A DNA stretch of 64,000 nucleotides from Streptomyces aurantiacus (lineage in GTDB: Bacteria > Actinomycetota > Actinomycetes > Streptomycetales > Streptomycetaceae), in contig NZ_CP114283.1 of assembly GCF_027107535.1 (NCBI RefSeq), positions 8,122,001 to 8,186,000 of the forward strand. The letters run 5' to 3'. Below are positions 19,718-29,664 of this stretch, in pieces. Position 1 is the stretch's first letter, and each line of letters starts with the position of its first letter. The notes under the pieces were generated by a model, which was not told the DNA's origin, did no database searches, and worked only from the letters and a program-made list of their open reading frames with translations. Position numbers and translations under genes: made by a program.

Positions 19718-20845
19718 ATGGCTCCCGTCTTTGCCCATGGCCGCCTGCGGCTCTACCTGCTGAAGCTCCTCGACGAGGCACCGCGCCACGGCTATGAGGT
19801 GATCCGCCTCCTGGAGGAGCGCTTCCAGGGGCTGTACGCGCCGTCGGCCGGCACCGTCTACCCGCGGCTGGCCAAGCTGGAGGCCGAGGGCCTGGTCACC
19901 CACACCACCGAGGGCGGCCGGAAGGTGTACTCGATCACGGACGCGGGCCGTGCCGAGCTGGCCGACCGCAGCGGTGAACTGGCCGATCTGGAGCTGGAGA
20001 TCCGCGAGTCCGTCGCCGAGCTCGCCGCGGAGATCCGTGCCGATGTGCGGGGCGCAGCGGGTGACCTGCGCCGTGAGATGCGGGCGGCGGCGAGCGAGGC
20101 GCGACGGGGCTCCGCGGGAGCCGGCCCCCGCGACCACGAGGAACACCCGGGCGGCCACGGGGACTTCACGGACCTCGGGGACAAGGAGGCGTGGCGCGTC
20201 GCCAAGGAGGAGATGCGCCGCGTCAAGCAGGAGTGGAAGGAACAGGCCCGGCGCGCCAAGGACGAGAGCCGCCGCGCCCGGGAGGAGGCCCAGCGCGCCC
20301 GCCACCAGGCCAAGGAGGCCCAGGAGCAGGTCCGGGTGCAGGCGCAGGAGGAGCTCCAGCGCATCGCCAAGCACGTCCAGGACCAGGTGCAGGACCACTT
20401 CACCCGAGGCGACTGGCCGACGGGTGTCCGGGAGGGCCTGACCGAACTCGCCAAGGAGTTCGGCGATTTCGGCAAGGACTTCGGCAAGGGGTTCGGGAAG
20501 GACTTCGGCTTCGGAGGCCGATCGGCGCCGGCCACCGGGACAGGGGCAGGGACAGAGGCCCGGGCAGAAGCAGGTGCGGAGGCAGGGGGGTCCGGCACGG
20601 AGAAGGCCGACTACACGGTCACTCCCGAGGACTTTCCCGCCGGGTACGAGCCCTCCTGGGCCCACGAGGATTCCACGGGTGATCCCGCCCGGGACCTCGA
20701 CCGCCTGCTGGACCGCTTCCGCGACGACATCCGTGACGCGGCCCGCGACCACGGAGTGACGGAGGAACAGCTGCGTGACGCCCGCCGCCACTTGTCGTCG
20801 GCCGCGGCGCGTATAGGCGCCGCGCTGCGGACCCCGAAGGCCTGA
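19718..20845 (+). CDS. Large PadR-family transcriptional regulator
   Basis: 375 aa, about twice the usual PadR length. The N-terminal winged helix (about 5-85) is canonical: LRLYLLKLLDEAPRHGYEVIRLLEERF, then PSAGTVYPRLAKLEAEGLV and the wing GGRKVYSITDAG. It is followed by a long charged coiled coil (about 90-230, many Arg/Lys/Glu/Gln heptads), FGKDFGKGFGKDFGFGG repeats (about 248-270), a disordered Ala/Gly/Glu region, and a C-terminal helical segment DPARDLDRLLDRFRDDIRDAARDHG. Such PadR proteins probably sense through the C-terminal part. Likely repressor of its own operon through the palindromes at 18568-18599. Confidence 0.88.
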   Translation: MAPVFAHGRLRLYLLKLLDEAPRHGYEVIRLLEERFQGLYAPSAGTVYPRLAKLEAEGLVTHTTEGGRKVYSITDAGRAELADRSGELADLELEIRESVAELAAEIRADVRGAAGDLRREMRAAASEARRGSAGAGPRDHEEHPGGHGDFTDLGDKEAWRVAKEEMRRVKQEWKEQARRAKDESRRAREEAQRARHQAKEAQEQVRVQAQEELQRIAKHVQDQVQDHFTRGDWPTGVREGLTELAKEFGDFGKDFGKGFGKDFGFGGRSAPATGTGAGTEARAEAGAEAGGSGTEKADYTVTPEDFPAGYEPSWAHEDSTGDPARDLDRLLDRFRDDIRDAARDHGVTEEQLRDARRHLSSAAARIGAALRTPKA

Positions 20846-21166
20846 GCGGCGGCCCGGCGGCCGTCCCGGCAGTCGGCCGTCCCGGCAGTCGAGGGAGCCT
20901 CCTATCGGCAGAGGCGGTTCTCGACGGCCGAGGCGGCCCGGCGGGGACCGCCTCGGCTCCTCGGATGTTCCGCCACCGGTCGCGCCGGACCGGAAGGCAT
21001 TGCACCTCCAGGCGCCCCCAGGCACCTCCAGAGACCCTCGGGCGCCTCCAGGGAGTGCGGCCCGGCGACATGCCCCCATCGCCGACCCACCAGCGCCAGG
21101 GACGCGCCCGCCCCGCCGCAGGGCCCGCTCGCGCGGCCCCTCGCCCCCTCGGTCCCTCCCTCCCCC
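20846..21166. other. Intergenic region between convergent genes, with hairpin and tandem repeat
   Basis: 321 bp without a gene. Holds a 16-bp direct tandem repeat (20859-20874 and 20875-20890), a 10-bp hairpin (20927-20936 with 20948-20957) able to terminate either convergent gene, and C-rich imperfect repeats of the CTCCAG type around 21003-21055. Confidence 0.65.
20927..20957. terminator. Hairpin between padR and the Clp-N gene
   Basis: Perfect 10-bp stem around an 11-nt loop (GCCGAGGCGG with CCGCCTCGGC) in the gap between two convergent genes. Confidence 0.65.
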
Positions 21167-21760
21167 TCAGCCCGCCTTCGCCTCTCCCCCGCCGTACAGC
21201 ACGCGCCGCAGCGACGCGTAGGTCACTCCGTGGTCGGCCAGCACCTCGGCGGGGACACCGGGTCGGGCGGTCAGGGCGAGGAGGAGATGCTCGTCGCCGA
21301 TGTACCGGTCCTGCTGGGCAAGGGCGATGCGCAGGGACTCCGTGAGGAGATCCTTGGCGCCCTGGGCGAAGGGGCGGCGCCCGCCGAGGAAGCCGGACCA
21401 CCATCCCTTGTTCCGCCCGCCGCCCCTGCTGTCCGGCGAGCTCTCCAGCGCGCCCTCCCCATGGGCCTCCTCGACGCGCGAGACGATCGCCGAGACGTCG
21501 ATGCCGAGCCCCGAGAGCGCGTCGGTGTCGGCGCGGGAGAGCCCGCCGCGACGACGCGCCTCGGCCAGCGCCTGTTCGACGGACTCCCTGCGTTCCGTGA
21601 GCCCCAGAGACATCAGGGCGAACGACGCACGGCTGGCCTCTCGGTCCAGGAGGGCCAGCAGCAGGTGCTGTTCCTCGACCGTCTCCGCGTCCAGTCGCTC
21701 GGCGTGGCCGACCGCGCCGAGCACCACCGCGCGGGCGTCCTTGGTGAAGCGTTCGAACAT
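21167..21760 (-). CDS. Clp N-terminal-domain (double repeat) protein
   Basis: 197 aa made of two Clp-N repeats without any AAA+ domain: MFERFTKDARAVVLGAVGHAERLD and EEQHLLLALLDRE in the first (about 1-75), AKDLLTESLRIALAQQDRYIGDEHLLLAL in the second (about 125-190). The family is related to the substrate/adaptor-binding N-domain of ClpA/ClpC. A linker rich in Gly/Trp (GGGRNKGWWSGFLGG) separates them. It could act as a Clp decoy or adaptor (inference). The ATG at 21760 overlaps the stop of the upstream HTH gene by one base (TGATG), so translation is coupled. Confidence 0.87.
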   Translation of the reverse strand: MFERFTKDARAVVLGAVGHAERLDAETVEEQHLLLALLDREASRASFALMSLGLTERRESVEQALAEARRRGGLSRADTDALSGLGIDVSAIVSRVEEAHGEGALESSPDSRGGGRNKGWWSGFLGGRRPFAQGAKDLLTESLRIALAQQDRYIGDEHLLLALTARPGVPAEVLADHGVTYASLRRVLYGGGEAKAG

Positions 21761-21969
21761 CACTGCCTCCCGTACTTCTTGTGCACGGCCTGCCTGCTGA
21801 CACCCAGTTCCGCGGCGATCTCCTGCCACGACCAGCCCTGATTGCGCGCGCTGCGCACCTGCACCGCTTCGAGCTGCTCCAGCAGCCTCCGCAACGCGGA
21901 GACGGCCCGCAGCCCGATCCGCGGATCGCGGTCGCCCGCGCGCTCGGCGAGATCCGTTGCTTCGGTCAT
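21760..21969 (-). CDS. Small helix-turn-helix regulator coupled to the Clp-N gene
   Basis: 69 aa. A predicted helical N-terminus (LRAVSALRRLLEQLEAVQVRSAR) for dimerisation is followed by a classic HTH, GWSWQEIAAELGVSRQAVHKKYG (about residues 45-67), that fills the C-terminus. Very small for a DNA-binding regulator but well formed. Just upstream of its ATG lie two identical palindromes at 21972-22017, the obvious candidate operators for autoregulation (inference). Confidence 0.85.
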   Translation of the reverse strand: MTEATDLAERAGDRDPRIGLRAVSALRRLLEQLEAVQVRSARNQGWSWQEIAAELGVSRQAVHKKYGRQ

Positions 21970-21971
21970 GG

Positions 21972-22017
21972 TGTCAACTTAGATTGACACACCCGGGCGT
22001 GTCAACCTCGGTTGACA
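21972..22017. promoter_or_regulatory. Twin palindromic operators TGTCAA-N6-TTGACA
   Basis: Two copies of the perfect inverted repeat TGTCAA-N6-TTGACA at 21972-21989 and 22000-22017, 28 bp apart centre to centre, separated by a CACCCGGGCGTG-like segment. The arms are identical while the spacers differ. They begin 3 bp upstream of the HTH gene start and include TTGACA, so they probably overlap its -35 element. Confidence 0.85.
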
Positions 22018-22104
22018 TGCCCGGGTGTGCGAGGCGAGCCTGCGGCCCGGCCCGGCGAGGCGGCTCACCTCACCTGCCGGCGCCGCAAGACGGCCGGAAC
22101 AGGG

Positions 22105-23070
22105 TCAAGGGGCGGTCAGGACGACCTTGCCGAAGAGCTCACCGGACTCCATCCGCTCGAAGCCCTCGCGGGCCCGGTCGAGCGGCAGCACCTCGTCGAT
22201 GACGGGGCGGACGCCGGTGGCGGCGCAGAAGGACAGCAGGTCCTCGAGTTCGTCCTTCGTACCCATCGTGGAGCCGACGACCTTGAGTTCGAGGAAGAAG
22301 ATGCGGGTCAGTTCGGCGTGCGAGGGGCGGTCGCCGCTCGTGGCACCGGAGATGACCAGGGTGCCGCCGGGCTTGAGGGACTTGACCGAGTGGGACCAGG
22401 TGGCGGCGCCGACCGTCTCGATGACCGCGTCCACGCGCTGCGGCAGCCGGGCCCCGGACTCGACAGCCTCGACGGCGCCCAGCTCCAGGGCCCGCTTGCG
22501 CTTGGCCTCGTCCCGGCTGGTCGCGAAGACCCGCAGCCCGGCGGCCTTCCCGAGCGCGATCGCGGCGGTGGCGACACCGCCTCCGGCCCCCTGGACGAGA
22601 ACGGAGTCGCCGGGGCGCACTCCCGCGTTGGTGAAGAGCATGCGGTACGCCGTCAGCCAGGCGGTGGGCAGGCAGGCGGCCTCTTCGAAGGAGAGCTCCT
22701 TCGGCTTCGGCAGGACGTTCCAGGCGGGCACGGAGACCTGTTCGGCGAAGGTCCCCTGATACCGCTCGGTGAGGATGGAGCGCGGCTCCTTCGGGCCGAC
22801 GCCGTGGCCGGTCTGCCCGATGACGGAGTGCAGGACGACCTCGTTGCCGTCCTCGTCGATCCCCGCGGCGTCACAGCCGAGGATCATCGGCAGCTTGTCC
22901 TCGGCGAGCCCCACCCCGCGCAACGACCAGAGGTCGTGATGGTTCAGGGAGGCGGCCTTGACGTTCACGGTCGTCCAGCCGGTCCGGGCGCCGGGGGCGG
23001 GCCGCTCCCCCAACTCAAGGCCGTTCAACGGCTGGTCACGGTCGATACGGGCAGCGTAGGCAGCGAACAT
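22105..23070 (-). CDS. Zinc-independent quinone-oxidoreductase-type MDR dehydrogenase
   Basis: A 321-aa medium-chain dehydrogenase/reductase. N-terminal GroES-like domain with ASLNHHDLWSLRGVG, and a C-terminal NAD(P)H-binding Rossmann domain with VLVQGAGGGVATAAIALGKAAG (the AXGGVG-like loop, about residues 160-180). There is no zinc-binding Cys/His set of the alcohol dehydrogenase class, so a quinone oxidoreductase or enoyl reductase activity is more likely. Starts at ATG 23070. Single gene between the HTH/Clp-N operon and malic enzyme, all on the minus strand. Confidence 0.88.
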   Translation of the reverse strand: MFAAYAARIDRDQPLNGLELGERPAPGARTGWTTVNVKAASLNHHDLWSLRGVGLAEDKLPMILGCDAAGIDEDGNEVVLHSVIGQTGHGVGPKEPRSILTERYQGTFAEQVSVPAWNVLPKPKELSFEEAACLPTAWLTAYRMLFTNAGVRPGDSVLVQGAGGGVATAAIALGKAAGLRVFATSRDEAKRKRALELGAVEAVESGARLPQRVDAVIETVGAATWSHSVKSLKPGGTLVISGATSGDRPSHAELTRIFFLELKVVGSTMGTKDELEDLLSFCAATGVRPVIDEVLPLDRAREGFERMESGELFGKVVLTAP

Positions 23071-23164
23071 GGTCCGACCCTAGGCGCCCCTCGCCCTCGC
23101 ACGGAACCACGTCCCTCTGTGACACGCGTCCCCCTGGGCAGAAGCAGGTACCGCCGCCCCAGGG

Positions 23165-23226
23165 ACGAAGGACAGGGGCGCGGCCCCGTCTTTCGGGGGC
23201 GCGGGGAACGGCGCGACCAGCCCCCG
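23165..23226 (+). repeat. Dispersed intergenic repeat, copy 2
   Basis: Core GGGGAACGGCGCGACCAGCC at 23203-23222, one base different from copy 1, preceded by the same GGGGGCGC tract. Lies between the oxidoreductase and malic-enzyme genes. Confidence 0.6.
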
Positions 23227-23290
23227 CCCACCCGCACCCGGCTCACCCACCCGGCCGAACCTCGAGGTAAAAGATCCCCACGCAGGAAAA

Positions 23291-23322
23291 TTCGGGCCCC
23301 GCCCACCAGGACGGGACCCGAA
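23291..23322 (-). terminator. Rho-independent terminator of malic enzyme
   Basis: Stem 23291-23303 with 23310-23322 (11 of 13 pairs, 6-nt loop). On the minus strand it is followed by TTTT, giving a full intrinsic terminator, which is unusual in this GC-rich sequence. Located 29 bp after the malic-enzyme stop codon. Confidence 0.85.
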
Positions 23323-23350
23323 CCTCACGCACGCAACCGGCCGAACGGAC

Positions 23351-24574
<1,224 letters not shown>

Positions 24575-25211
24575 TTTGTTTTACCCCTTAAGTCTTAATG
24601 GTTGAGGGTTGCCGCTCCGGGTGAGGAGCGGGCGGGCACCGCGCATGTCCCTGATGACTGTTAAGTACGGGTACGTGCGCGACGGGCGCGCCGCACACGC
24701 GCCCTGAGCCCCGGATGAGGGGTGTAAGGAACCTTCTTACCGGACGGACCGCACCGCGGACGAGTCCATGGAGCGAAGGTCACACGCGGGCGGCCGAAGG
24801 TCACAGACCGGAGAAGCCCGGCTCGCATACCGGAGAGGCAAGGTCACATACCGGTGACGTGACACGTGACCGAATGCGTCGAACAGACACGCTTCGCGAA
24901 CAAGTCACCGACAAGCACCGTGGTGCCGGAAGTGCCCAGAAGCGGTCGCCCGCAACGTGCGTTTCACCGAAGATCTTCCGGCTGTGGCGAAGGTTTTCCG
25001 CACAAGATCCGGTCATGGCGGACCGACTCGGTCCGGTTCGGGGGTCACCCGTTATCCGATTTTGACATGGCGAGTGCCCTGAAGGTCCGAGTCCGAATGG
25101 CAAGATGCCGTAATCACACGAGGTCGCGACACCCGAAGGTGTGTGTTCTCGTCGACCCATCGGCTACTGCCGACCCATCGGCAACTCACCCACCCGCCGG
25201 AGGAACCCACC
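24575..25211. promoter_or_regulatory. Divergent promoter region with iterated AAGGTCACA sites
   Basis: 637 bp between malic enzyme (left) and the amino-acid transporter (right), with no supportable gene. Three direct copies of AAGGTCACA start at 24776, 24797 and 24840 (21 and 43 bp apart, i.e. two and about four helical turns). Two CATACCGG copies lie beside them, followed by GTGACGTGACACGTGACC. Nearer the transporter: a TTGACA at 25064 and a 12-bp direct repeat CGACCCATCGGC (25153 and 25173 areas). The promoter of the transporter is probably downstream of 25060. Confidence 0.65.
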
Positions 25212-26174
25212 ATGACCGCAAGCTCCACCCGTCGTACGACCGCCGTGCAGTCCCGGATAGCCGCGGTCGGTGCGATCGCGGTCGCAGGCGCCCTGCTGCT
25301 CACCGGCTGCGGTGACCAGACCAAGGACAAGGACAGCGGCAGCTCGGACACCGCTGACTCCAGCGCGGCCCCGCTCGCCGACCAGCTGCCCAAGGCCATC
25401 CGCGACAAGGGCGTCATCAAGGTCGGCTCGGACATCGCGTACGCGCCGGTCGAGTTCAAGGACGACTCGGGCAAGACCGTCGGTATCGACCCCGACCTCG
25501 CCGACGCGATGGGCAAGCAGCTCGGCGTGAAGTTCGAGTTCGAGAACGGCACGTTCGACACCCTGCTCACCGGCCTGCGCTCCAAGCGGTACGACATCGC
25601 GATGTCGGCGATGACGGACACCAAGGACCGCCAGGAGGGCATCGACGCCGACACCGGCAAGAAGGTCGGCGAGGGTGTCGACTTCATCGACTACTTCACC
25701 GCGGGCGTCTCGATCTACACGAAGCAGGGCGACGACCAGGGCATCAAGACCTGGGACGACCTGTGCGGCAAGAAGGTCGTGGTGCAGCGCAACACCGTCT
25801 CCAACGACCTGGCCAAGGCCCAGGCCAAGAAGTGCCCGGCCGGCAAGAAGCTCTCCATCGAGGCCTTCGACAACGACCAGCAGGCCCAGACCCGGCTGCG
25901 TGCCGGCGGCGCCGACGCCGGTTCCTCGGACTTCCCGGTCGCGGCGTACGCGGCGAAGACCTCCGGCGGCGGCAAGGACTTCGAGGTCGTCGGCGAGCAG
26001 GTCGAGGCCGCCCCGTACGGCATCGCGATCGACAAGTCGAACACCGAGCTGCGGGACGCCCTGAAGGCCGCGCTCGACGCGATCATCAAGAACGGCGAGT
26101 ACGACAAGATCATCGCGAAGTGGGGCGTCGACGCCGGCGCCGTCAAGGAAGCCACCCTCAACGGCGGCAAGTGA
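25212..26174 (+). CDS. Polar amino-acid ABC transporter, substrate-binding lipoprotein
   Basis: A 320-aa extracellular binding lipoprotein. Signal peptide 1-32 with lipobox LLTGC, lipid-modified Cys near residue 33, then a Ser/Asp-rich tether. The mature SBP_bac_3 domain begins IRDKGVIKVGSDIAYAPVEF and contains GIDPDLADAMGKQLGVKFEF, MSAMTDTKDRQEG and FDNDQQAQTRLRAGGADAG. The family binds glutamate, glutamine, cystine or similar. The ATG at 25212 has CGGAGGAACCCACC upstream. First gene of a three-gene operon with its permease and ATPase. Confidence 0.93.
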   Translation: MTASSTRRTTAVQSRIAAVGAIAVAGALLLTGCGDQTKDKDSGSSDTADSSAAPLADQLPKAIRDKGVIKVGSDIAYAPVEFKDDSGKTVGIDPDLADAMGKQLGVKFEFENGTFDTLLTGLRSKRYDIAMSAMTDTKDRQEGIDADTGKKVGEGVDFIDYFTAGVSIYTKQGDDQGIKTWDDLCGKKVVVQRNTVSNDLAKAQAKKCPAGKKLSIEAFDNDQQAQTRLRAGGADAGSSDFPVAAYAAKTSGGGKDFEVVGEQVEAAPYGIAIDKSNTELRDALKAALDAIIKNGEYDKIIAKWGVDAGAVKEATLNGGK

Positions 26175-26207
26175 CCGCGTTCCCAGCGGCACTGAAAGGC
26201 AACATCC

Positions 26208-27152
26208 GTGACTGTTGACATCGACAAGACGGCCGGCCCCGAGGACACTCCCCCGGCCGGACCGGAGGCCATCAAGGCCATCCCGGTCCGGCACTACGGG
26301 CGGTACGTCTCGGCCGTCATCGCGATCGCGCTCTTCGTATCGATCATCTACGCGTTCGCCCAGGGCAAGATCAACTGGGGTGCCGTACCGGACTACTTCC
26401 TCGACGACCGGATCCTCAAGGGCGTCGGCCAGACGATGCTCCTCACCGTCCTGTCGATGGTGATCGGTATCGCGGGCGGCATCCTCCTCGCGGTGATGCG
26501 CCTGTCGAAGAACCCGGTGACCTCGTCGATCGCCTGGTTCTACATCTGGTTCTTCCGGGGCACCCCGGTCCTGGTCCAGCTCGTCGTCTGGTTCAACCTG
26601 GGCCTGGTCTTCCAGTACATCAACCTCGGTCCGATCTACAAGGACTACTGGTCCAGCTTCATGACGCCGCTGCTCACGGCGCTGCTGGGGCTCGGCCTGA
26701 ACGAGGCCGCGTACATGGCGGAGATCTGCCGCGCCGGCCTCCTGTCGGTCGACGAGGGCCAGACCGAGGCCTCGCACGCCCTGGGCATGAGCCACAGCAA
26801 GACCCTGCGGCGGATCGTGATCCCGCAGGCGATGCGCGTGATCGTGCCCCCCACGGGCAACGAGGTCATCAACATGCTGAAGACGACCTCGCTGGTGTCG
26901 GTGGTCCAGTTCGCCGAACTCTTCAGATACGCCCAGGACATCGGCCAGTCCTCGGGCGCACCGGTGGAGATGTACTTCCTGGCCGCCGCCTGGTACCTGG
27001 TCCTGACCTCGGTGCTCAGCGTCGGGCAGTACTACATCGAGCGGTACTACGCCCGCGGTTCGAGCCGCTCGCTCCCGGCCACGCCGTTCCAGAAGATCAA
27101 GGCGAACATGCTGTCACTGTCCAACCGCTCGGGGGGAGGGGCCAACGCATGA
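26208..27152 (+). CDS. Polar amino-acid ABC transporter, permease
   Basis: A 314-aa integral membrane protein of the HisM/GlnP type. A cytoplasmic N-terminus (1-32) precedes about five membrane segments; the EAA-loop [32 protein letters not shown] lies near residues 160-195, the ATPase contact site. [18 protein letters not shown] is the conserved family signature. Only one permease gene is present, so it probably works as a homodimer. GTG start at 26208. Its last four bases overlap the ATPase start (ATGA). Confidence 0.93.
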   Translation: MTVDIDKTAGPEDTPPAGPEAIKAIPVRHYGRYVSAVIAIALFVSIIYAFAQGKINWGAVPDYFLDDRILKGVGQTMLLTVLSMVIGIAGGILLAVMRLSKNPVTSSIAWFYIWFFRGTPVLVQLVVWFNLGLVFQYINLGPIYKDYWSSFMTPLLTALLGLGLNEAAYMAEICRAGLLSVDEGQTEASHALGMSHSKTLRRIVIPQAMRVIVPPTGNEVINMLKTTSLVSVVQFAELFRYAQDIGQSSGAPVEMYFLAAAWYLVLTSVLSVGQYYIERYYARGSSRSLPATPFQKIKANMLSLSNRSGGGANA

Positions 27153-27952
27153 GCGCCGACGTGACCAAGAACGCGACCGCGGCAGGCTCCGGTACGCCCA
27201 TGGTGAAGGCCGAAGGCGTCCACAAGTCGTTCGGCCCGGTCGAGGTCCTCAAGGGCATCGACCTCGAGGTGAAGCCCAGCGAGGTCTTCTGCCTCATCGG
27301 CCCGTCCGGCTCCGGCAAGTCGACGTTCCTGCGGTGCATCAACCACCTGGAGAAGGTCAACGCCGGGCGGCTGTACGTCGACGGGGAGCTGGTCGGCTAC
27401 CGCCAGAAGGGCGACAAGCTGTACGAGCTCAAGGACAGCGAGGTCGCCCTGAAGCGGCGGGACATCGGCATGGTGTTCCAGCGCTTCAACCTGTTCCCAC
27501 ACATGACGGCGCTCGAGAACGTCATGGAGGCCCCTGTTCAGGTCAAGGGCGTCAGCAGGGCACAGGCGCGCGAGCGGGCGAACCAGTTGCTGGAACGGGT
27601 CGGCCTCGCCGACAAGGCCGGCAACTACCCGTCCCAGCTCTCGGGCGGCCAGCAGCAGCGGGTCGCCATCGCGCGGGCCCTCGCGATGGACCCGAAGCTG
27701 ATGCTCTTCGACGAGCCCACCTCGGCGCTCGACCCGGAGCTCGTCGGTGACGTCCTCGACGTCATGCGCGACCTCGCCGAGTCCGGCATGACGATGGTCG
27801 TCGTGACCCACGAGATGGGCTTCGCCCGGGAGGTCGGCGACTCGCTGGTCTTCATGGACGAGGGAGTGGTGGTCGAGTCCGGTCACCCGCGGGACGTACT
27901 GACGAATCCGCGGCACGAGCGGACACAGTCGTTCCTGTCCAAGGTGCTCTAG
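27149..27952 (+). CDS. Polar amino-acid ABC transporter, ATP-binding protein
   Basis: A 267-aa ABC ATPase that energises the binding-protein transporter. Walker [10 protein letters not shown] (about 52-60), Q-loop FQRFNLFPH, signature [19 protein letters not shown], Walker [13 protein letters not shown] and H-loop VVTHEMG are all intact. A slightly long insertion with [16 protein letters not shown] after the Walker A domain is typical of the GlnQ/ArtP subfamily. Translationally coupled to the permease by an ATGA overlap; last gene of the operon. Confidence 0.95.
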   Translation: MSADVTKNATAAGSGTPMVKAEGVHKSFGPVEVLKGIDLEVKPSEVFCLIGPSGSGKSTFLRCINHLEKVNAGRLYVDGELVGYRQKGDKLYELKDSEVALKRRDIGMVFQRFNLFPHMTALENVMEAPVQVKGVSRAQARERANQLLERVGLADKAGNYPSQLSGGQQQRVAIARALAMDPKLMLFDEPTSALDPELVGDVLDVMRDLAESGMTMVVVTHEMGFAREVGDSLVFMDEGVVVESGHPRDVLTNPRHERTQSFLSKVL

Positions 27953-27974
27953 CCTCCGGCGGTCGGGCGACTCT

Positions 27975-28011
27975 CGAAGGGGCGGTACGGATTCCTCGTA
28001 CCGCCCCTTCG
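27975..28011 (+). terminator. Terminator of the amino-acid transporter operon
   Basis: Perfect 15-bp stem (27975-27989 with 27997-28011) around a 7-nt loop, 22 bp after the ATPase stop codon. Confidence 0.9.
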
Positions 28012-28046
28012 CGTGCCGCGACCGTGCGGACCTAGCCGGTCGTTTC

Positions 28047-28098
28047 GGTGCCGGTTCGGGCGGGTGCCGGTTCGGTCAGGTGCCGGTTCGGTCAGGTG
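28047..28098. repeat. 16-bp tandem repeat
   Basis: Three head-to-tail units of the type GGTGCCGGTTCGGTCA (28047-28062 slightly diverged; 28063-28078 and 28079-28094 identical) plus a partial fourth. Non-coding, just after the transporter terminator. Confidence 0.85.
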
Positions 28099-28107
28099 TC
28101 TGCAGGC

Positions 28108-28160
28108 CGGTGGGGGCTGGTCGCGCAGTTCCCCGCGCCCCTGAGAAGCGGGGCTGGGCC
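28108..28160 (-). repeat. Dispersed intergenic repeat, copy 3 (reverse orientation)
   Basis: Core GGCTGGTCGCGCAGTTCCCC at 28115-28134, the exact reverse complement of copy 1. Placed 3' of the methyltransferase gene. Confidence 0.6.
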
Positions 28161-28177
28161 CGGCTTTTCCGTGCCGG

Positions 28178-28936
28178 CTATTTGAGGGCCAGTACCAGGG
28201 CGTCCGACGGGGAGCGCCACACCTCGCGGGCCTCGGCGAAGCCCTTCTCGCGCAGCACGCGCGCGTGCCAGGCGGCGGACGGGGTGTCGCCTTCCGCGTG
28301 CTCCCCGTAGATCTCGAAGCGGCGGGCCGTGGGTTCGGCGAGGACGGGGTCCTGGGCGGCGAGCTGCCACCACTCGGACCAGTCGAGGACGCCGGCCGCC
28401 TTCGCCTCGTCCATCCGCGCGTGCCGCTGCGCGCGGTCCGCCGCGTTGAGCCGGGGGGTCGTCTCGTCGATCATGTGGTCCGCGTTCATGAACACCCCGC
28501 CGTCGCGGACGAGTCCGGCGACCTGGCCGTAGAGGACCGCGAGGGGCTCGCTGTGCAGCCAGTGGAGGGCGGTGGCCGTGAGGACGGCGTCGTACGAGTC
28601 GTGGGGCAGCCGGGAGGTCCAGTCGGGGTCCTTGAGGTCCGCCGTGACGAACGTGACCCGGTCGTCGCCCGCGAAGGTGCCCTCGGCGATGGTCAGGAGC
28701 GCCGGATCGAGATCGACACCGGTACTGACCGCCTTCGGGAACCTTTCGAAGAGCCTGGCCGTGATACTTCCCGTACCGCACGCGAGGTCGAGGACACGCG
28801 GCTCGGGGCCGACCAGTGCCCCGACCATGTCGAGCATGACCCGGAAGCGCTCCTCGCGGTCCGGGAGGTACCACTCCTGCTGCCGGTCCCAGCTCTGCTG
28901 CCACGCCTGCCAGTCCGACCCGGTGGTGGTCGTCAT
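28178..28936 (-). CDS. Class I SAM-dependent methyltransferase
   Basis: A 252-aa Rossmann-fold methyltransferase. Motif I VLDLACGTGSIT (about residues 48-59), the acidic VDLDPALL strand end, TFVTADLKDPDW and YDAVLTATALHWL (motif IV region) are well preserved. The substrate is unknown. The ATG at 28936 follows GAGAGGGGC. It diverges from the CGNR-family gene across about 100 bp. Confidence 0.85.
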   Translation of the reverse strand: MTTTTGSDWQAWQQSWDRQQEWYLPDREERFRVMLDMVGALVGPEPRVLDLACGTGSITARLFERFPKAVSTGVDLDPALLTIAEGTFAGDDRVTFVTADLKDPDWTSRLPHDSYDAVLTATALHWLHSEPLAVLYGQVAGLVRDGGVFMNADHMIDETTPRLNAADRAQRHARMDEAKAAGVLDWSEWWQLAAQDPVLAEPTARRFEIYGEHAEGDTPSAAWHARVLREKGFAEAREVWRSPSDALVLALK

Positions 28937-29034
28937 GAAAGCCCCTCTCCCGCCCAGCGTGTAATACCCTGGAAGCACAATTAGCCATTACGTGTCCGCA
29001 GCACGACCATAGAGCGCCCCCGTAAGGACTACAA

Positions 29035-29664
29035 GTGGAACTGGCCTATTACTCGGATTACGCCGTGCGTCTCGTCAACAGCGAGGAACCGGCCCGGGGC
29101 AAGGACGCGCTCACCTCGGTCGACGCGGTCCGCGACCTCTTCGGCGGGAACGCGTCGGCGGCCCGGCGCGCCACGGACGCCGACGTGACCCGCTTCCGCG
29201 GGGTACGGGCCCGGCTGCGCGCGGTCTTCGAGGCGGCGGACGGGGACGACGAGACGCTTGCCGTGGACCTGCTGAACTCGCTGCTGCTGGAGTTCCCGGT
29301 CAGCCCGCAGATCTCGGGCCACGACTTCCGGGACGACAACGGCCGCCCGCTGTGGCACATGCACCTGTCGGACCACCCGTCGAACGCGACCGCGGGGTAC
29401 GCCGCGATCGCCGCGATGGGCCTGGCCTTCCACCTCACCGAGTACGGCGTGGACCGTCTGGGCCTGTGCGAGGCGGCGCCGTGCCGCAACGCCTACCTCG
29501 ACACCTCGACGAACCGCTCCCGGCGCTACTGCTCGGACCGCTGCGCGACCCGGGCGAACGTCGCCGCCTACCGTGCCCGCAAGCGCCTGGAGGCGGACCG
29601 GCCCGACAGTACGGGCCTCGCGGTGGACAACGCCCAGCGCGCGACCGCGAACGGCGAACGCTGA
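29035..29664 (+). CDS. CGNR zinc-finger (ABATE-type) regulator
   Basis: A 209-aa protein of the CGNR zinc-finger family, thought to be stress-responsive transcription regulators. N-terminal helical domain with YSDYAVRLVNSEEP; C-terminal zinc finger starting LGLCEAAPCRNAYLDTS and ending RRYCSDRCATRANVAAYRARK, with four Cys ligands. The usual CGNR motif appears here as CATR. GTG start at 29035. Its 3' end overlaps the convergent sodX gene by 97 bp, so the two transcripts are antisense to each other there. Confidence 0.85.
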   Translation: MELAYYSDYAVRLVNSEEPARGKDALTSVDAVRDLFGGNASAARRATDADVTRFRGVRARLRAVFEAADGDDETLAVDLLNSLLLEFPVSPQISGHDFRDDNGRPLWHMHLSDHPSNATAGYAAIAAMGLAFHLTEYGVDRLGLCEAAPCRNAYLDTSTNRSRRYCSDRCATRANVAAYRARKRLEADRPDSTGLAVDNAQRATANGER

